Origin: Kitasatospora cineracea | GTDB lineage: Bacteria; Actinomycetota; Actinomycetes; Streptomycetales; Streptomycetaceae | DNA: 64,000 bases | Assembly: GCF_003751605.1 (NCBI RefSeq) | Contig: NZ_RJVJ01000001.1 | Location: forward strand, 4,526,001-4,590,000 | Direction: 5' to 3' | In this document: positions 60,579-64,000 of the stretch, in pieces | Layout: each line of letters begins with the position of its first letter | How positions within the stretch are numbered: position 1 is the first letter of the stretch | Translations under genes and position numbers: made by a program | The notes under the pieces: generated by a model | What the model saw: only the letters and a program-made list of their open reading frames with translations | Database searches by the model: none | Told to the model about the DNA's origin: nothing

Positions 60579-61016
60579 GTGGCACTGAGCGTGAGCTACG
60601 GGGAGCGATACGGCTGGACAGTGGTCCAGGTGGCCGGAGAGGTGGACATCAGCGGAGTCGCCGCCCTCCGCGAACGCCTGCAGCGACTGGTCACCGACGG
60701 CTGTCTGCGGATGGTGGTCGACATCAGCCGGGTCGACTTCTGCGACTCCACGGGTTTCGCCGTCCTGGTGGCCACCCGCCGCATGCTGTCCTCCCGCGAC
60801 GGACAACTCCGGCTGGTCCTGCCCGGACCCGAGGTCCACACCCGCAAGATCCTCCAGCTGTTCGGGATCGAACGGATCTTCGACGTCCACGACTCGGTGG
60901 ACGACGCACTGGCCGACCTGCGCGAGCCCCTCCTGACCGCGGACGCCGCCGAGACCGCCGAGGTCGCCGAGGCCGTCCCCCGCCCGCGCGAAGGGACGCA
61001 CGCCGCCGCCGACTGA
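60579..61016 (+). CDS. STAS-domain anti-sigma factor antagonist
   Basis: A 145-residue BldG/SpoIIAA-like protein. STAS domain about 1-108: VVQVAGEVDISGVAALRERL, LRMVVDISRVDFCDSTGFAV with the phosphorylatable Ser, LRLVLPGPEVHTRKILQLFG. The C-terminal tail is Glu/Ala-rich. It would bind an anti-sigma factor when dephosphorylated; the SpoIIE-type phosphatase at 30736 is a candidate enzyme of the same type in this window. GTG 60579 has AGAAAGG upstream. It lies next to, and converges on, the ECF-CAP fusion gene. Confidence 0.92.
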   Translation: MALSVSYGERYGWTVVQVAGEVDISGVAALRERLQRLVTDGCLRMVVDISRVDFCDSTGFAVLVATRRMLSSRDGQLRLVLPGPEVHTRKILQLFGIERIFDVHDSVDDALADLREPLLTADAAETAEVAEAVPRPREGTHAAAD

Positions 61017-61085
61017 CCGCCCGGCCCGGAGCGGGGGGCGGCCCCGCGGCGACGGTCGGCGGCGGCGGGACGGCCGGCGGCGGCC

Positions 61086-62861
61086 TCAGCGCGGCGTGCC
61101 GAAGTCCTGCGTCCACCAGGGCCCACCGCTGCCCAGGTGGACACCCACCCCGAGTTCGGTGAACTTGCAGTTCAGGATGTTCGCCCGGTGGCCCGGGCTG
61201 TTCATCCAACTGTCCATCACCGCGGCCGCGTCCTTCTGCCCGCGCGCGATGTTCTCGCCCCAGCCGCTCCACGCGTACCCGGCGGCGTCGATCCGCTGCT
61301 GCGGGCCTGCGCCGTCCGGGTTGGTGTGGTCGAAGAAGTTGCGCGCCGCCATGTCCTCGGAGTGCCGCTGCGCCGCCGTCGCCAACTTCGCGTTGGACCG
61401 CACCGGACCGCAACCCGCCTGCGAACGCTGCGAGTTGACCAGGTCCACCACCTGCTGCGCCAGATCCGCCGAGCGCTTCGCGGCCGTCGCCGAGGCGGCG
61501 TTCGCGGTCGGGGCCGCCGGGGTCGCCGACGCGGCGGGCGCGGCCGGCGCCGAGGAGGCGGACGGCGACGGCAGCCGGCTGGGGGAGGGCGGGGCCGACG
61601 GCGACGGGGCGGCCGACCCGGACCCGGATGCCGAGGCGGACGGCGACGGGCCGCCGTCCGGCGCCGGGGCGGTGCCCTGCGCCGGGTCGACCAGCGCGAC
61701 CGCGGACTGCGGCGCCTGCTCGGCCGTGTCCACCGCCGACGGCGCGTCCGACCCGCCGACCACCACCAGCAGCCCGACCACCACCGCCACCGCGGCCACC
61801 ACCCCGCCGCCCAGCACCACCGGGGCCGGACCGCGCTGCCGGGCCCGCCGGTGCCCGCGCCGCGCCCCCGCCCGGTGCGAACCGCCCGACGACGACCCCC
61901 GTCGGTGCACCGCCCGCCCGGGCCCGGCGGACCCCGGAACGCCACCACTGCCGTCGTAGCCGCCGGAGCCGGAGCCGGAGCCGGGGTCGAAGTCGGGGTT
62001 GAAATCGGGGTCGAAGCCGTCGCCGGGGCCCGCGGCGAGGTCCAGGCCGAGCCCCGCCCCGAACTGCGCCCCGTCCGGCAGCGGGACCAGCGCCAGCCCG
62101 GCCAGCAGCCCCTCCGCGGGGACCAGGCCGCGGCGCTGCTCCCCGCACACCGCGCACTCCCGGGCGTGCCGCCCGATCCGCTTGCGCCACAGCGCGCCCG
62201 GCACGCCGTCCCAGCCCGCCGTCAGCTCCGCCAGCCACGGGCAGCCCGGCACCGCGGCCAGCGCCCGCACCACCACCCGGGCCGCCTCCAGCTGCCCCTT
62301 CATCCGTTGCACCCGCACCGCCGCGTGCTGCGGCGACACCTCCAGCGCCGCCGCCAGCTCGGCCCGGGACAGCTCGCCCGCCGCCTCCAGCCACCACAGC
62401 GCCAGCAGCTCGCGGTCCCCGCCGTCCAGCCAACGGGTCGCCTCGGCGACCTCGCGGCGCTGCTCGGACAGGCCCAGCCGGACGATCGTCAGGCCCACGA
62501 AGTCCGCCGCCGGGTCGGCCACCGCCGCCGGGTCCGGCACCGCGTCCACCGCGTGCTCGTCCCGGAACCGGCGCCGCACCTGGTTCAGCGCGATCGCCAC
62601 CAGCCAGCTGCGGAACCCGGCCGGGTCGCGCAGCCCGGCCAGGCCGTCCACGGCCCGCAGCATGGTCTCCTGCACCACGTCGTCGGTGTCCGGGTGCCCC
62701 GACAGGGCCCGCCCCACCACGTTGTACACCAGCGGCAGGTGCCCGCCGACCAGCTCCGCCACCGCCTGCCGGTCACCGTGCTGCGCCCGCCCGACCAGCG
62801 CCGCCACCCGCCCACTGTCCACAGCCCGGCCCGTCCTCGTGTTCTCGCGTCCTGCCCTCAC
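61086..62861 (-). CDS. One-protein ECF sigma / zinc-finger anti-sigma / membrane / CAP-domain fusion
   Basis: A 591-residue multi-domain protein. Sigma-70 region 2 is at about 28-95 (LPLVYNVVGRALSGHPDTDD, VVQETMLRAVDGL) and region 4 at about 150-195 (ELSRAELAAALEVSPQHAAV). A ZAS-type zinc finger HARECAVC follows at about 232. One transmembrane helix is at about 350-372 (VVLGGGVVAAVAVVVGLLVV). A Ser/Pro/Ala linker (about 395-460) leads to an extracellular CAP/SCP domain (about 470-590) with AQRHSEDMAARNFFDHTNPD, GENIARG and WMNSPGHRANILNCKF. So sensor, anti-sigma and sigma are one chain. GTG 62861 is used; GTG 62822 (VDSGRVAALVGRA) is possible. Confidence 0.9.
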   Translation of the reverse strand: MRAGRENTRTGRAVDSGRVAALVGRAQHGDRQAVAELVGGHLPLVYNVVGRALSGHPDTDDVVQETMLRAVDGLAGLRDPAGFRSWLVAIALNQVRRRFRDEHAVDAVPDPAAVADPAADFVGLTIVRLGLSEQRREVAEATRWLDGGDRELLALWWLEAAGELSRAELAAALEVSPQHAAVRVQRMKGQLEAARVVVRALAAVPGCPWLAELTAGWDGVPGALWRKRIGRHARECAVCGEQRRGLVPAEGLLAGLALVPLPDGAQFGAGLGLDLAAGPGDGFDPDFNPDFDPGSGSGSGGYDGSGGVPGSAGPGRAVHRRGSSSGGSHRAGARRGHRRARQRGPAPVVLGGGVVAAVAVVVGLLVVVGGSDAPSAVDTAEQAPQSAVALVDPAQGTAPAPDGGPSPSASASGSGSAAPSPSAPPSPSRLPSPSASSAPAAPAASATPAAPTANAASATAAKRSADLAQQVVDLVNSQRSQAGCGPVRSNAKLATAAQRHSEDMAARNFFDHTNPDGAGPQQRIDAAGYAWSGWGENIARGQKDAAAVMDSWMNSPGHRANILNCKFTELGVGVHLGSGGPWWTQDFGTPR

Positions 62862-63160
62862 ACCTTCGGAGATCCACCGGCCCCCGGCGGATAACGCAAA
62901 AGCGGAAGGAAATCCTCGGCAGACGCGAAGCTTAGTGAGCCCCCGGACGACTCCCGCGGCGGGAACGGACGGGAGGGGTGAAGGGGGCGTGCGGGAACGG
63001 GGGAGGACCGGTGCCCGCCCTGCCGGGCGGCCGCCCGCAACGGCGAGGCCGCCCGCAACGGCGAGGCCCGCGCCTCCCCGGAGGGACGCGCGGGCCTTCG
63101 AACCGCGGGCCGGAACCGGCGGCCGGGATCAGTGCCGGCCGGGAGCCGGGCCGACCGGGA
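62862..63160. other. 299-bp gap with 18-bp tandem repeat and terminator
   Basis: GGCCGCCCGCAACGGCGA is tandemly repeated (63029-63046, 63047-63064), immediately followed by the terminator of the transglycosylase gene. Toward 62880-62960 the sequence is relatively A/T-rich (CAAAAGCGGAAGGAAATCC), likely promoter DNA of the sigma-CAP gene. No gene is seen. Confidence 0.6.
63064..63097 (-). terminator. Terminator of the transglycosylase gene
   Basis: AGGCCCGCGC (63064-63073) pairs with GCGCGGGCCT (63088-63097); loop of 14 bases, about 65 bases after the gene's stop on the minus strand. Confidence 0.78.
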
Positions 63161-63886
63161 TCAGTACCAGTGGTGCGACTGCCAGAACGACCAGGCGCCG
63201 CACGGGCTGCCGTAGCGGCTGTTCATGTAGTTGAGGCCCCACTTGACCTGGGTCGCCGGGTTGGTCCGCCAGTCCGCGCCGGCCGAGGCCATCTTGGAGC
63301 CCGGCAGCGCCTGCACCAGGCCGTAGGCGCCGGAGGAGGAGTTGGTGGCGGTGTAGTCCCAGCCGCTCTCACGGGTGACGATCTGGCTGAAGCACTGGAA
63401 CTGGGTGTCGTTGCCGACGATCTGCCGAGCGATGTCCTGGACCGAACCGGCCGGGACGCTGGCGAGCACGCTGCGCGCGGAGTCCCGGCTGGCCTGCTCG
63501 GAGGCCCGCTTCGCCTCGGCGTCCTTGGCCGCCTTCGCCTCGGCGGCGGCCTTCTCCGCGGCCGCCTTGGCGTCGGCCTCGGCCTTGTCCGCGTCGGCCT
63601 TCGCCTGGGCGTCGGCCGCGGCCTTCTGCCGGGCGGCCTCGGCGGCGGCCTTCTTGGCGGCCGCGTCGGCGGAGACCTGCTGGGCGTTCGCCTGCCGGCC
63701 GATGCCGTCGCCGACGCTCTGGGCCTGCGCACCGGTGGGCGCGTCGGCGAGCAGGGTCGCGCTCGCCACGTCGACCGTCTGGACGGTCTTGCCCTCGCTG
63801 CCGGACGCCGCACCGACGACCGCTCCGACGGCGGTCACCGCGGTGGCTGAGGCGACAGCGACGCCCCGGACCGAAATCCGAGTCAC
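63161..63886 (-). CDS. Secreted lytic-transglycosylase-like protein with coiled coil
   Basis: A 241-residue cell-wall protein. GTG 63886 has AAGGAAA eight bases upstream. The N-terminal signal/anchor is GVAVASATAVTAVGAVVGAA (about 8-27). Residues about 65-135 are an Ala/Lys/Glu/Asp coiled coil (AAAKKAAAEAARQKAAADAQ, KAEADAKAAAEKAAAEAKAA). The C-terminal SLT-like domain (about 150-241) has CFSQIVTRESGWDYTATNSS with the catalytic Glu, GAYGLVQALPGSKM, and NYMNSRYGSPCGAWSFWQSH. It would cleave peptidoglycan glycan strands during growth or sporulation. Such genes in actinobacteria can be under a riboswitch; the leader here runs off the window. Confidence 0.92.
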   Translation of the reverse strand: MTRISVRGVAVASATAVTAVGAVVGAASGSEGKTVQTVDVASATLLADAPTGAQAQSVGDGIGRQANAQQVSADAAAKKAAAEAARQKAAADAQAKADADKAEADAKAAAEKAAAEAKAAKDAEAKRASEQASRDSARSVLASVPAGSVQDIARQIVGNDTQFQCFSQIVTRESGWDYTATNSSSGAYGLVQALPGSKMASAGADWRTNPATQVKWGLNYMNSRYGSPCGAWSFWQSHHWY

Positions 63887-64000
63887 ATGCTTTCCTTCCG
63901 GCGTCGCCCGGCGTGTGACCGTCCGGGCGCGTATCTGCCCCTGGCACTGGCCTCCGTCGAACACCGGTCACGGGAGGCACGGGCTCGGCCGTCCCCCCGG
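63887..64000 (-). promoter_or_regulatory. 5' leader of the transglycosylase gene (incomplete)
   Basis: 114 bases upstream of the start remain in the window. The leader is structured (GACCGTCC...GGACGGTC type pairs, and GGAGGC...GCCTCC at 63949-63977). Rpf/transglycosylase genes in Streptomyces can carry ydaO-type c-di-AMP riboswitches; the fragment is too short and no conserved core is certain, so this is only a place to look. Confidence 0.25.

Noticed and set aside
63887..64000. ydaO-type (c-di-AMP) riboswitch before the transglycosylase gene
   Set aside because: Only the 3' part of the leader is in the window and I could not match the conserved core with confidence; an Rfam search of the complete leader would decide.

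Overview
The window is about 75% GC, with strong G/C bias at third codon positions, many GTG starts and several apparently leaderless genes. It carries families typical of Streptomyces and Kitasatospora: a BTAD regulator, a SpoIIE-type phosphatase, monomeric isocitrate dehydrogenase, a GH74-CBM2 enzyme and an ECF sigma fused to an extracellular domain. It is best read as chromosomal DNA of a member of the Streptomycetaceae; genus cannot be decided from the sequence alone.

Region 1 (1-12510) is a coherent sialic-acid utilisation locus. A secreted sialidase (cut by the left edge), a hypothetical protein, and a minus-strand operon (solute-binding lipoprotein, permease, permease-ATPase fusion, ATPase, NanA-type lyase, ROK kinase, NanE-type epimerase) surround a FadR-type GntR regulator and an AXE1-family esterase. 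Four copies of the palindrome core GACATC-T-GATGTC lie at the control regions of these units, so the locus looks like one small regulon: sialidase releases sialic acid outside, the peptide/nickel-type ABC importer brings it in, NanA/NanK/NanE convert it to GlcNAc-6-P, and the GntR protein senses the pathway.

Region 2 (12600-19050) holds an SGNH lipase, a decayed IS110-type transposase, a dienelactone hydrolase, a divergent MBL hydrolase/TetR pair with operators between them, and two unknown proteins. Region 3 (19100-28500) holds a secreted GH74 xyloglucanase with SARP-like direct repeats upstream, an unknown Ala/Pro-linker protein, a LacI regulator, a DUF4333 lipoprotein, a zinc ribbon, an S51 peptidase and a haloacetate-dehalogenase-like hydrolase. 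Region 4 (28560-38700) holds a BTAD regulator preceded by 11-bp direct repeats, a SpoIIE phosphatase, a universal stress protein diverging from an HTH/flavin-binding-like protein with three DosR/OsdR-like boxes between them, an SDR-DUF2867 protein and icd.

Region 5 (38800-52500) is a mosaic of single-gene units: Nudix, a compositionally odd membrane protein, GNAT, two FAD oxidoreductases, TetR, MarR, a CPA-type antiporter, esterase, zinc-ribbon protein, a SufR-like iron-sulfur regulator candidate and an MDR oxidoreductase. Several have clear palindromic operators. Region 6 (52500-64000) holds a membrane protein of unknown role, an orphan Cas3 with the helicase-then-HD order of type I-G (old I-U), a threonine dehydratase-like enzyme, photolyase, a VOC protein, a STAS antagonist, a one-protein ECF sigma / zinc-finger anti-sigma / membrane / CAP-domain fusion, and a secreted lytic transglycosylase.

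No tRNA, rRNA, intact insertion sequence or CRISPR array was recognised. The most unusual items are the operator-linked sialic-acid locus, the orphan Cas3 with a duplicated 50-bp leader, the ECF-CAP fusion, and the symmetrically placed DosR-like boxes.
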